Under the pieces are notes generated by a model that was given only the letters and a program-made list of their open reading frames with translations, was not told the DNA's origin and made no database searches. 40,034 nucleotides of DNA from Alphaproteobacteria bacterium (GTDB lineage: Bacteria; Pseudomonadota; Alphaproteobacteria; Rhodobacterales; Rhodobacteraceae): assembly GCA_030431485.1 (NCBI GenBank), contig JAUIIR010000035.1:1-40034 (forward strand), given 5' to 3'. This document shows positions 1 to 7,530 of this stretch, in pieces. Every line of letters begins with the position of its first letter. Positions within the stretch are counted from its first letter, which is position 1. The translations under genes were made by a program, and so were the position numbers.

Positions 1-46
1 GCAAAATCCGGACAATCTGTTCTTCCGTGAAACGTGATTTACGCAT
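1..46 (-). CDS. IS3-family transposase OrfA, N-terminal fragment
   Basis: Only the first 15 codons are present. They read MRKSRFTEEQIVRIL, the highly conserved beginning of OrfA, the helix-turn-helix DNA-binding subunit of IS3-family transposases. A GAGGAG ribosome binding site stands a few bases upstream of the ATG at 46. In intact elements OrfA is joined to the DDE catalytic OrfB by programmed -1 frameshifting; neither the rest of OrfA nor OrfB is in the window. Partial only because the window ends here. Confidence 0.8.
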   Translation of the reverse strand, partial: MRKSRFTEEQIVRIL

Positions 47-125
47 TCTTTGTTCTCCTCGTTGCTTCGAACGTTACGAGAACAAACTCTCCTTTTGAAT
101 GGCCCAGTTTCTTGGGGGCAGGTCA
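1..125 (-). mobile_element. IS3-family insertion sequence, left end (partial)
   Basis: The window opens inside an insertion sequence whose transposase reads off the left edge. Read on the minus strand, the likely terminus is at about 125, where the sequence begins TGACCTGCCCCC; IS3-family ends begin with TG. From there to the transposase start codon there are about 80 nt of leader. The junction interrupts an ABC permease gene that has the same orientation. The family is inferred from the start of OrfA. The exact end is inferred, because the other IS end and the target duplication lie outside the window. Confidence 0.65.
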
Positions 126-562
126 CGCAATCCGGTTGCCGTGTCCACAACGATCGGGAAGAAGGCGACCAGAAAGGCAATGGCAAGCTTGGATTCCAAA
201 CCGATCCCGAACCATATCAAGATAATGGGGGCGACGGCGACTTTCGGCACCGACTGCGTGGCAATCAGGATTGGATAGAGTGTCAGGTTCAGGATACGCG
301 AGTTCGCGATCAATACAGCCAGCGGAATACCGACCCCAAGGGCCAATGCGAAACCCAGAATGCACGCCAAAGCCGTGACCCAAGCGTGTTCCAACAGCAG
401 CCCGAAATTGTCATTGGACGCGTGGTAGATGGCTACCGGACTGGGCAGAACAATCTGGTTGATCTCAAACAAGATAACATAGGCCTGCCACAACCCGAGG
501 ATCACAGCGACGCCAACGAGTGGGAAAACAGCCAGATGCAGATAATCACGCAGATTTCTCAT
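74..562 (-). pseudogene. ABC transporter permease (SsuC/TauC type), 3' end lost to IS insertion
   Basis: Inner-membrane permease of an NMT1/THI5-type importer. The first 145 or so residues are normal for the BPD_transp_1 family, with an N-terminal membrane helix (FPLVGVAVILGLW), further helices, and the family segment SVPKVAVAPIILIWFGIG. After the residues TATGLR the frame enters insertion-sequence DNA and stops about 16 codons later. Family members are about 250-270 residues, so about 100 are missing, including the EAA loop that docks to the ATPase. The start codon overlaps the ATPase stop codon (ATGA), so the two were translationally coupled. The import system is probably inactive unless the missing domain is supplied in trans. 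Confidence 0.85.
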
Positions 563-1380
563 TTTCGGGACACTCCCAGGGCCAGGCTGGCACGGTGTTC
601 GATCTCGACGAACCGTGGATCATAACGAAGTTCTTGTGTTCTGGGGTAGGGCAGGTCGACTTCTATATAGTCGGCGATGACGGCGGGGCGTTGACTGAAG
701 ACAACGATAACGTCGGAAAGGTAGACCGCTTCGGAAATGCTGTGAGTCACGAACATGGCCGTGGTCTGCGTTTTTGCGCGTATGTCCAGCAAAAGATCGT
801 GCATTTCCATGCGCGTTAGCTCGTCCAGGGCTCCGAATGGTTCGTCCATCAACAAAAGGTTTGGGCGATGGACAAGACCTCGGCATAGGGCAACCCGTTG
901 TTGCATGCCTCCGGAAAGCTGTGCGGGATAGGCGTTTTCAAAATCCTCCAGGCCGACCAGCTGCAGCAACTCCCGCACGCGGGCCTTGGCGTCTGGGCCG
1001 GACTTGCCCTGAATTTCAAGGGGCAGGATGACGTTGCGCGCGACTGTGCGCCAGGGCATCAGATTGGCCTGCTGAAAGATGAATCCGAAATCCGACTGGG
1101 GCTCTGTCACGTCAACGCCATTGATCTGGACAGTGCCGCCATACCCTTTGGTCAGGCCAGCAACAATTTTGAGGAACGTCGTTTTACCGCACCCGCTGGG
1201 CCCCAGCAAACTGACCAGCTTGCCGCGCTTCAGATCGAATGTGATTTTTTCAATCGCCCGAAGCGGCGGTTGGTCCGGAATGTTGTAGATTTTTTGTACG
1301 TTGTGGAAGTGTCCCACAATTTCAGACCCGGCCGAAGCCGGGTCTTTTTTTCCCAAGGTTTGCGGAAAGGGATGCGTCAT
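559..1380 (-). CDS. ABC transporter ATP-binding protein (SsuB/TauB type)
   Basis: Cytoplasmic ATPase that powers the importer made with the neighbouring permease and binding protein. Visible motifs are Walker [10 protein letters not shown] (about residues 60-68), Q-loop FQQAN (102-106), signature LSGGMQQR (155-162), Walker B LLLMDE (175-180) and the switch His in VTHS (about 213). At 273 residues the length is typical. The ATG at 1380 has only a weak GGA upstream. A strong hairpin lies inside codons 13-19, and the conserved domain begins only after residue 22, so a GTG start at 1317 is an alternative. The gene follows the binding-protein gene by 24 bp and overlaps the broken permease gene. 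Substrate unknown; the family serves sulfonates, pyrimidine precursors and aromatic acids. Confidence 0.92.
   Translation of the reverse strand: MTHPFPQTLGKKDPASAGSEIVGHFHNVQKIYNIPDQPPLRAIEKITFDLKRGKLVSLLGPSGCGKTTFLKIVAGLTKGYGGTVQINGVDVTEPQSDFGFIFQQANLMPWRTVARNVILPLEIQGKSGPDAKARVRELLQLVGLEDFENAYPAQLSGGMQQRVALCRGLVHRPNLLLMDEPFGALDELTRMEMHDLLLDIRAKTQTTAMFVTHSISEAVYLSDVIVVFSQRPAVIADYIEVDLPYPRTQELRYDPRFVEIEHRASLALGVSRK
1324..1351 (-). other. Stable hairpin with UUCG tetraloop inside the ATPase 5' coding region
   Basis: A perfect 9-bp stem (AGACCCGGC / GCCGGGTCT, 1324-1332 with 1337-1345) encloses a 4-nt loop. On the minus, sense strand the loop is TTCG closed by C-G, the classic extra-stable C(UUCG)G tetraloop. 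Seven A residues precede it on that strand. On the plus strand the same bases form a textbook intrinsic terminator (stem plus T7), but no plus-strand gene lies upstream. It lies 60-81 nt after the binding-protein stop codon, so it may lower ATPase and permease output or protect the upstream mRNA. Confidence 0.7.
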
Positions 1381-1404
1381 GTGAAGTCCGATGTATCCCT
1401 TTGG

Positions 1405-2427
1405 TTAGGGTTTGATTGGATCTGCGGGCAGGTATCCTGCGTCAAACAGATCGCTCGCCGCGGGCACGTCGCCTTCAATGCCAACGTATGCGATCACAAA
1501 GTCCAACGTGCTTTGCATTTTCTGCGGATCAAACCAGCCCAGACCGTTGGCTGTAGTGTCATCCGTGATTGCGAGGTTGGCCACGACACCGATCTCCGCG
1601 ATGATCACGTCCCGCTTGAGACTGTCGATATGTTTCAGCTGATCATCTGCCGCCTGTTCAGGGTTGGCCAATGCAAATTGCCACCCTTTCAGCGCTGCTT
1701 TGACAAAGCCACGCACGACGTCCGGGTTCTCGGCCAGATAGGCCTCGGTCGTCGCGATGCCATTGGAATAAAGCTCCAGCCCGTGATCGCCCAGTAGGAA
1801 GGTTTTCAGTTCGGTGGCCGCGCTTGCCGCGCCGCCGGACAGGCCCGGCTGCGCCATGACGAAAAACTCGATTGCAGGCACTTGCCCAGTCAACAGCATG
1901 GACCCGCGAGCCGGTGGGGCGACGTTGACGATTTCGAGCGACTCCGGGTTCAGGCCATTCTGTTTCATGAGGCCGCGGATGATTTTGGGCGTAAAGCTCC
2001 CGACGCCGCTGCCCAGTGTAAGACCTTCAAGCTGGCTGATCTCGGTGACATTGGCACCGTTCTCCAGAGTAAAGATCGCATAGGGCGCTTTTTGGTAATT
2101 CACCGTCAGCATCTTCAGCGTGCTGCCATTGGCGCGAGCCAGCGCCAGGCCGGGCACATCAACAAAGCCGATTTGTGCCAGATCCGCTTCGATGGCCTGA
2201 ACGACAGCCGCGCTGCCACGCGAAGGAATGATTGTTACGTCCAGTCCTTCGTCACGAAAGAATCCCTGCTCCAGAGCCGCGTACCACGGCGCGTGGCGGC
2301 CCAGTGGGATGAAATCCAGTGAAAAGGTGACCTTGGTCAGGTCCGAAGCGGCCACCGTCGCGGGAAGTGATAATGTGGACAACACAACACTCATGGCAAT
2401 GGCGGCAAGTCTGCGGGGGATTTTCAT
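1405..2427 (-). CDS. ABC transporter substrate-binding protein, NMT1/THI5-like
   Basis: Periplasmic binding protein of 340 residues. The chosen ATG at 2427 follows GGAGACAGAGGA and begins a signal peptide (MKIPRRLAAIAMSVV, ending near ATVAAS). An upstream in-frame extension is rejected because it would bury this signal peptide. The mature part starts with VTFSLDFIPLGRHAPWYAAL, the NMT1/THI5 signature in which the W..AL segment lines the pocket. The family binds taurine, alkanesulfonates, pyrimidines, nitrate or aromatic acids; the ligand cannot be read from the sequence. It is the first gene of an operon with the ATPase and permease, and is divergent from the GntR regulator gene. Confidence 0.93.
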   Translation of the reverse strand: MKIPRRLAAIAMSVVLSTLSLPATVAASDLTKVTFSLDFIPLGRHAPWYAALEQGFFRDEGLDVTIIPSRGSAAVVQAIEADLAQIGFVDVPGLALARANGSTLKMLTVNYQKAPYAIFTLENGANVTEISQLEGLTLGSGVGSFTPKIIRGLMKQNGLNPESLEIVNVAPPARGSMLLTGQVPAIEFFVMAQPGLSGGAASAATELKTFLLGDHGLELYSNGIATTEAYLAENPDVVRGFVKAALKGWQFALANPEQAADDQLKHIDSLKRDVIIAEIGVVANLAITDDTTANGLGWFDPQKMQSTLDFVIAYVGIEGDVPAASDLFDAGYLPADPIKP

Positions 2428-2491
2428 TCCTCTGTCTCCGTTTTTCAGTTGGGAAAACTTTTTTGGGAAACCGACTCCCAGCGGCATTTTC

Positions 2492-2510
2492 ATATAGGAT
2501 GTCGCTATAT
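2492..2510. promoter_or_regulatory. Inverted repeat upstream of the NMT1-type ABC operon
   Basis: ATATAG (2492-2497) and CTATAT (2505-2510) form a 6-7-6 inverted repeat 65-83 bp upstream of the binding-protein start. It could be a regulator half-site pair or part of the AT-rich promoter. No good -35/-10 pair was fixed here. Confidence 0.3.
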
Positions 2511-2582
2511 TTTCGATAAGTCAACAAATAGTCGATGAATTAGCAAGTTGACCACAAAGCCGTTTTGGGGAAATACTGTCTC

Positions 2583-2597
2583 AATGCAGACTGCATT
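2583..2597. promoter_or_regulatory. Candidate GntR operator (perfect 15-bp palindrome)
   Basis: AATGCAG-A-CTGCATT is a perfect 7-1-7 palindrome ending 25 bp before the GntR start codon, in the 195-bp region between the divergent ABC operon and the regulator gene. FCD-type GntR proteins bind short palindromes of this kind and often repress their own gene. Assignment to this regulator rests on position. Confidence 0.5.
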
Positions 2598-2622
2598 TCA
2601 CCGAGCAGGCTAGGGAGTATGA

Positions 2623-3345
2623 ATGTCCATGTTGGTGGTTGACGAAGAGAGGAAAATTCTCACCCGGAGCGAGCGCGTTATGCTCGAAATCAAGTCTGAT
2701 ATCGTGACCTGTCGCCTGATGCCCGGAGACCGCCTGAGGATTGAAGTATTACGTGACCGTTACGAAATCGGGGCGAGCCCTATTCGCGAAGCTTTGATGC
2801 GGCTAGAGGCCGAAGGGCTGGTCGATCTTGAGCAAAACAAAGGCTTCCGCGTGGCCTCTGCCTCGGTTGACAGCCTGATGGACCTGTCACGTTCCCGGTC
2901 CGAAATCGAAGAAATCGCCCTGCGCTGGTCGATTGAAAAGGGCGGCGTCGATTGGGAGGTGCAGCTTCTAGGTGCCATGCATCGGCTGTCCAAACAAACC
3001 AAGGAAAACCCCGAAGATCCGACCAGCCTGAACGTAGAGTGGATCAGTCGGCACAAGGAATTCCATCTGGCACTGATATCGGCCTGCGGATCTCCAACAA
3101 TTTATGGAATTTTGGAGAATCTATATGATCTGGGCCAGCGCTATGTCGGCCTTTCGATTCTGTCTGACGCAAAACAGCGGGATGATCAGGGCGAGCATGA
3201 GGCGATCATGCAGGCGGCACTGGATCGCAACGCCGATCTTTGTGTGGAGCTGTCGCGCAAACATGTTGCCGCCACAACGGAACGTGTGGCGGCATCAATC
3301 CCGGATACGCCAGCTTGGTCCTCCGAGGAAAACACCTCAGGCTGA
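2623..3345 (+). CDS. GntR-family transcriptional regulator, FadR/FCD subfamily
   Basis: Cytoplasmic DNA-binding regulator of 240 residues. The N-terminal winged helix (about residues 13-80) contains the GntR core GASPIREALMRLEAEGLV. The C-terminal all-helical FCD domain carries the expected metal or effector histidines (RHKEFHLALI, GEHEAIMQAALDRN, RKHVAATTE). FCD regulators usually sense small carboxylic acids. The start has a GGGAG ribosome binding site. The gene lies between the ABC operon and the convergent catabolic operon, overlapping the amidohydrolase 3' end by 9 bp, so it probably controls both using a pathway intermediate as signal. Confidence 0.93.
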   Translation: MSMLVVDEERKILTRSERVMLEIKSDIVTCRLMPGDRLRIEVLRDRYEIGASPIREALMRLEAEGLVDLEQNKGFRVASASVDSLMDLSRSRSEIEEIALRWSIEKGGVDWEVQLLGAMHRLSKQTKENPEDPTSLNVEWISRHKEFHLALISACGSPTIYGILENLYDLGQRYVGLSILSDAKQRDDQGEHEAIMQAALDRNADLCVELSRKHVAATTERVAASIPDTPAWSSEENTSG

Positions 3346-4341
3346 CAGCTCTGCACTTGACCTGAGACGCTTTCCAAAGGCCGCCTCGACATTGTCCAGG
3401 CGGAATTTGGCACGCAGCGACTCTGGCAAATGGTCAATGCCATCCTCTGCGGTTTCTGTCCCCATTGGAAAGGGCCAGTCGCTGCCCAGAACAATCTTGT
3501 CTTCGCCAAAGACCGAGATTGCTGTTTCCAGAAACGCAGGGGAATGGGCGACGGTATCGACATAGAACCGCTTTAGTGCTTCAAGCGGCGGTTCCATGTC
3601 AGGCGACACATTCGGCCTGGCTGTGTCCAGTCCCTTTTGCCAGCGTCCGGCAAGCGCAGCGACGGATCCCCCGGCGTGGGACAGGATCATTTTTAGCCCG
3701 GGGAAGCGGCGCGGGACGTCTGCAAAGACAAGATGTGCCACAGCAACCGTGGTTTCCATTGGATTGCCAAGGAGGTTGCTCAGGTAGAAAGGCTTCAACC
3801 GCGCGTCCGGCGTATCTCCGGGATGTAGAAGGACAGTCAGCGCATTCTCTTCCAGGGCTGTCCACAGGGCATCAAACCGTGGGTCGCTGAATGTCAGATC
3901 ATTCAATTCGGTGCCAATGATGACACCCGCCCATTCCGGCCCAAGAGAACCGGCGATGTCCGCTGCCAATTCCGGGTCCTCCACAGGCAGATATGCCATG
4001 GGCCGCAAGAGCGGGCTATGCGCGGCGCAGGTTTCCAATAGGAGCTGATTGAGGGTCTCTGCGTAGCTTCGACGGGTCGCGTCATCAAGGTCCGGGCGGT
4101 ATAGCGGCGGCGGCAAAGACACGAGACCCGCCTCCAACCCACCCTGTTCAATCCGTGACAAGAGAAGATCTGCGTTGGTAATGCGCTGAGTGGGGATCCG
4201 ATGCCCCCGGCTCAACAATTTGCCATTTTCCATCCCCAACCCGAATTCACCGCGCTCGGCCATTTTCAGAACGGCCGGGGGGATCAAATGGGTGTGTGTG
4301 TCAAACCCGATTTTGTCAGGTTGCGTCTTCTTCATTGTCAT
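3337..4341 (-). CDS. Amidohydrolase family protein, ACMSD-like
   Basis: Predicted cytoplasmic metal-dependent hydrolase or decarboxylase of the amidohydrolase-2 family (PF04909), which includes aminocarboxymuconate-semialdehyde, isophthalate and gamma-resorcylate decarboxylases. Metal-site motifs are DTHTHLIPP near the N-terminus, LHPGD in mid-protein, LSHAGGSVAAL and VLGSDWPFPMG near the C-terminus. The 334-residue length matches the family. It is the last gene of the operon; its start overlaps the bicupin gene by 26 bp, and with only a weak ribosome binding site it is probably translated by coupling. An ATG two codons in is an alternative start. The reaction (decarboxylation or hydrolysis) cannot be settled from motifs. 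Confidence 0.88.
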   Translation of the reverse strand: MTMKKTQPDKIGFDTHTHLIPPAVLKMAERGEFGLGMENGKLLSRGHRIPTQRITNADLLLSRIEQGGLEAGLVSLPPPLYRPDLDDATRRSYAETLNQLLLETCAAHSPLLRPMAYLPVEDPELAADIAGSLGPEWAGVIIGTELNDLTFSDPRFDALWTALEENALTVLLHPGDTPDARLKPFYLSNLLGNPMETTVAVAHLVFADVPRRFPGLKMILSHAGGSVAALAGRWQKGLDTARPNVSPDMEPPLEALKRFYVDTVAHSPAFLETAISVFGEDKIVLGSDWPFPMGTETAEDGIDHLPESLRAKFRLDNVEAAFGKRLRSSAELSA

Positions 4342-5119
4342 ACCAATCCGGTTTCACAGGGTAATGCGGCCCGTCGTAGATTTCCAAAAACACACTGTCT
4401 TCATCTGCGATGGTCGGACCATGTACGCAGCCTTTGGGGTTGCAATAATAGGACCCCGGCACCAACGTGATGCCTGTCGGAATATAACGATACTTTCCTT
4501 TCAGGCAGTACATGAACTGGTTGGAGGCATGTAGATGCGCAGACGGAATGCCGACGCCTTTGTCAAAGCGGATCAGAGCAATCGAGGCTCCGGTTGCTTC
4601 GTTGCGCCACAGCATTTTCTGATAAAGACCGTCCAGCGATTTCGGTGACCATTCCAGGTCGTCCGTCTGGATCAGAATCTCTTCCAGCGCATCGGACACC
4701 TCTTTGGACAATTCCGGCGCTTTGGACCCATCCGGGGTTTCCGCCGCAGAAAGGGATCCCTTGACCATTGTGCCGTCAATTTTCCACTCGATGTGCAGTA
4801 GCTCAATCAGGCGCGATACGTAAGTTACATCAGATTTATTGTGCAGCCGGTGAATCGGGCGAGGATCGCCGAACCAAAGAGTTTTGCCCATGGGTTCGAA
4901 CGTGTCGCGCGTATCTCCGAATATGGTTTCTACCAGGTTGGCGTCGCCATTGAGTGAAATGATCACGCATGGATGGTAGTGCATGTGGAAATCGATGGTC
5001 TCGCCGGGTTCAAGCCGCACTTCCCAGATGCGCACATGTTCATTTTCCAAGATGATCGTGTGACCCACATCACCCAGTTTGATGTCGCGTTCTCGCACCA
5101 AGTTTTGTCCATTATCCAT
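4316..5119 (-). CDS. Double-cupin protein, possible ring-cleavage dioxygenase-like
   Basis: Bicupin of 267 residues, predicted cytoplasmic. The first cupin domain has the His cluster HMHYHP with a later His in PIHRLHN. The second has SAHLHASNQFMYCLKG and PKGCVHGP, where Gln stands in place of the usual Glu ligand. Bicupins include gentisate and related dioxygenases, but also isomerases and non-enzymatic proteins. Beside an FAH-family hydrolase, a role in oxidative ring opening is plausible but unproven. A TTG two codons upstream (5125) is better spaced from the AAGGAG site (6 nt) than the ATG at 5119 (12 nt), so either may be used. The gene overlaps the amidohydrolase downstream. Confidence 0.82.
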   Translation of the reverse strand: MDNGQNLVRERDIKLGDVGHTIILENEHVRIWEVRLEPGETIDFHMHYHPCVIISLNGDANLVETIFGDTRDTFEPMGKTLWFGDPRPIHRLHNKSDVTYVSRLIELLHIEWKIDGTMVKGSLSAAETPDGSKAPELSKEVSDALEEILIQTDDLEWSPKSLDGLYQKMLWRNEATGASIALIRFDKGVGIPSAHLHASNQFMYCLKGKYRYIPTGITLVPGSYYCNPKGCVHGPTIADEDSVFLEIYDGPHYPVKPDWYDNEEDAT

Positions 5120-5153
5120 AGTCAAGATAGTCTCCTTACCTCTTGCGTGCGTT

Positions 5154-6035
5154 TCATTGGTAACTGGTCAGATCCGTCAACTTCATCTTGTTTTCCAACG
5201 AACCCAAGGGTCCGCCGCGGACGATGACTTCGTCGCCATCATTCAAGAAAATCTGCGGATCACGGGCGTTACCGACTCCATCTGGCGTTCCGGTCAACAC
5301 GAGATCGCCTGCATTCAATGTCATGCCGCGCGACAATTCGGCAATCAGCTCGGGGATCGAAAATGCCATTTGTTTGGTTGATGCCTTTTGCAAGGTTTCC
5401 CCATTTACGATGCATTCCAGCGTCACGTCCTGCGGATCGATCTCATCCCGCAAGGTGATCCATGGGCCAATTGGCATGGTCCCGTCGATGCTTTTTCCTT
5501 TCAGCCATTGCCCACCATGGGCACGCTGCAGGTCGCGCTGCGAAATGTCATTGGCCAGACAATACCCAAAGATGTGATCCATTGCCTTGTCCATTGGGAT
5601 GTTCCGGCCTGGTTTTCCGATGACAAGCGCCAGTTCCGCCTCATAGTCCCATTTCTTCGAGATTTGGGGATCAAAGGCGATTGGATCATTCGATCCAACC
5701 AGAACGGTTGGGGATTTCGAGAAAAATGTCGGGCGCGTGGGGCGGTCGACTTCCTGACCTTCCCGAAGGCCGATACCTTCTTCGAAGTGTTTCCAGTAAT
5801 TCCAACCGGTGCATAGAATATCCCGCTGGAACCGGCTCAACGGGGGCAACAGCCGAACAGCTGAAAGATCCAGCGTGGTCTCGACCGGCGCATTGCGTAG
5901 CGCTGCCAGACCTTCGTCCGATGCCGCGATAACGGCTTCCAGATCGGGATAGGGTGTGTCCAAAATCTGTACATCGGTGTCGTCGATTTTTGCGAGCCTC
6001 GGAGTGCCGGAAAAATCGACCAAAGCGATCCGCAT
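5154..6035 (-). CDS. Fumarylacetoacetate hydrolase (FAH) family protein
   Basis: Predicted cytoplasmic enzyme of 293 residues that acts on C-C bonds of 2-oxo acids using a divalent metal. Family members include fumarylpyruvate hydrolase, 2-keto-4-pentenoate hydratase and 4-oxalocrotonate decarboxylase. Motifs are YEAELALVIGK (acidic metal ligands), NDISQRDLQ, KGKSIDGTMPIGPWI and LVLTGTPDGVG. The start codon overlaps the RidA-like stop (TGATG). It likely acts on the ring-opened product of the pathway. Which FAH reaction it performs is not determinable here. Confidence 0.92.
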   Translation of the reverse strand: MRIALVDFSGTPRLAKIDDTDVQILDTPYPDLEAVIAASDEGLAALRNAPVETTLDLSAVRLLPPLSRFQRDILCTGWNYWKHFEEGIGLREGQEVDRPTRPTFFSKSPTVLVGSNDPIAFDPQISKKWDYEAELALVIGKPGRNIPMDKAMDHIFGYCLANDISQRDLQRAHGGQWLKGKSIDGTMPIGPWITLRDEIDPQDVTLECIVNGETLQKASTKQMAFSIPELIAELSRGMTLNAGDLVLTGTPDGVGNARDPQIFLNDGDEVIVRGGPLGSLENKMKLTDLTSYQ

Positions 6036-6442
6036 CAGGCGTCCCCCTCGGGAATTACTGCGATTGCGTTGATTTCGATGAGGTATTCCGGAGACACCAT
6101 CTTGGTCACCTCGACCATGGTCGAAGCAGGGAGCGGTGCTTTGAAATACTCTCTCCGCACGGCATGGATTTTGTCGAAATGCTCGATGTTGCGTACGAAG
6201 ACATCCACACGGCAGACGTGTTCAAGGCCGCCGCCAGCTGTTTCAACCGCTGCTTTGATGTTTTCACAGACCTGACGGGTCTGAACCGTAATGTCGCCAA
6301 TGCCTGCAATGCTGTCATCAGCCCGTCGCGCCGTCATGCCAGAGATGAACACCAGTTTGCCCGAGGCTTCCACTGTGGTGGACTGAGAAAAATGACCCAT
6401 GGGTTCGCGAAGCTTGTCGGTTGAGATTTCCTGTTTTGCCAT
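6035..6442 (-). CDS. RidA (YjgF/UK114) family protein lacking the active-site Arg
   Basis: Small trimeric Rid-fold protein of 135 residues. The C-terminal signature is recognisable (PEYLIEINAIAVIP), but where RidA imine deaminases have P-A-R-S this protein reads PASTMVEV, so the Arg that grips the substrate carboxylate is missing. It is therefore unlikely to be a classical RidA; related Rid proteins include 2-aminomuconate deaminase. It is coupled to the FAH gene by a TGATG overlap and lies 20 bp after the Ldh-family gene, in the middle of the operon. A deaminase or hydrolase role in the pathway is inferred from context. Confidence 0.88.
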   Translation of the reverse strand: MAKQEISTDKLREPMGHFSQSTTVEASGKLVFISGMTARRADDSIAGIGDITVQTRQVCENIKAAVETAGGGLEHVCRVDVFVRNIEHFDKIHAVRREYFKAPLPASTMVEVTKMVSPEYLIEINAIAVIPEGDA

Positions 6443-6462
6443 TGTCGTATCCTCTGATCGCG

Positions 6463-7530
6463 TCAGTTGGTGGAAAAAAGAGAGGTGCCAACGCCCAAAT
6501 CGCCCGCTGCTTTGGTCAGCGTTTGTGCGATTTCGGCGCTGATGTTCAGGCTGCCGTTGGCGGCCTGACGTCTGGTGAATTCCGGTTCGCCCGGTGTGAA
6601 GAGGCGCTCTACACCCGGTGCGCGCGGGCCGTTGCGGATGTCATCGATGGCCTGTTGCGCGAGGTCCTGGAAAACCGCGGGGTCAAGGAAATGCGCAATG
6701 TCGATTGCCATGAAGAGCTGGGCGCTGGCATAAGGTTCCGATGGATCGCCATACAGCGGCTTGACCGCAGCGCCACCAGCACCGCCAGACAGCAGTGAGC
6801 ACATCAGATTGATGATCAGCGCAAGCCCATATCCTTTGTGACCCGCAGTTGGCAAAAGCATGCCTTCTATCGCGGCCTTCGGATCCGTGGTTGGTGCGCC
6901 AGTGGAATCGGCCGCCCAGGTTTGGGGGATTGGCTGACCCAGCTTTGCGGCCATGCGGATTTTGCCCATGGCTGCTTCGCTCATCGCCATATCCAGGGCC
7001 AAGGGCTCGGCATCGCGACAGGGTAGGGAGATGGCCAGAGGGTTGTTCCCCACAACACGGGTCGCGCCGCCGGGTGCCGGCATGAGAGGGCGGGTGTTGC
7101 ACATTGCGATTCCGATGCACCCGGCGTTCGCCGCTTGGTTGGTGTAGGTCCGTGTTGCGCCGAAATGGAAGCCGTTGCGCACGGCTGTGACGCCCATCCC
7201 GGTGTTTTTCGCCCGGTCGATGGCAATATCCATGGCTTGTTCAGCAACCACCTGACCAAGCGCATTCTTGGCATCAATGACAACGCAGGCCCCGTTGTCC
7301 GATACGACCTCGCCCTGATCCAAGGCCGAGACGGATCCGCCGCGGATGCGGTCCAGATACATCTCCACCAGCATCACCCCATGGGAATGCAGGCCCTCCA
7401 GATCGGACTGGACGAGGCTGGCTGCGACAGTTCGTGCGGATGTTTCGGATATTCCCGAAGCGACAAATAGCTCTGACACGAAGTCTGTCAGCGCCCGAGC
7501 CTCGACCGTCAAGTTTGTGTTTGCTGTCAT
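6463..7530 (-). CDS. Ldh family (malate/L-lactate dehydrogenase-like) oxidoreductase
   Basis: NAD(P)-dependent 2-hydroxyacid or imine oxidoreductase of the Ldh_2 family (PF02615), not related to classical LDH. Motifs in order: SDLEGLHSHGV with the conserved His, HFGATRTYT, GNNPLAISLP, LDMAMS and PTAGHKGYGL. At 355 residues the length is normal. Characterised relatives include sulfolactate, ureidoglycolate and delta-1-piperideine-2-carboxylate oxidoreductases. The start overlaps the YCII gene stop (ATGA). It may interconvert a 2-oxo acid and 2-hydroxy acid, or reduce a cyclic imine, in the same pathway. Confidence 0.92.
   Translation of the reverse strand: MTANTNLTVEARALTDFVSELFVASGISETSARTVAASLVQSDLEGLHSHGVMLVEMYLDRIRGGSVSALDQGEVVSDNGACVVIDAKNALGQVVAEQAMDIAIDRAKNTGMGVTAVRNGFHFGATRTYTNQAANAGCIGIAMCNTRPLMPAPGGATRVVGNNPLAISLPCRDAEPLALDMAMSEAAMGKIRMAAKLGQPIPQTWAADSTGAPTTDPKAAIEGMLLPTAGHKGYGLALIINLMCSLLSGGAGGAAVKPLYGDPSEPYASAQLFMAIDIAHFLDPAVFQDLAQQAIDDIRNGPRAPGVERLFTPGEPEFTRRQAANGSLNISAEIAQTLTKAAGDLGVGTSLFSTN

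Noticed and set aside
1324..1351. Perfect intrinsic terminator on the plus strand
   Set aside because: No plus-strand gene lies upstream of it in the window, and it lies inside the minus-strand ATPase frame; I read it as an mRNA hairpin of the minus-strand operon.
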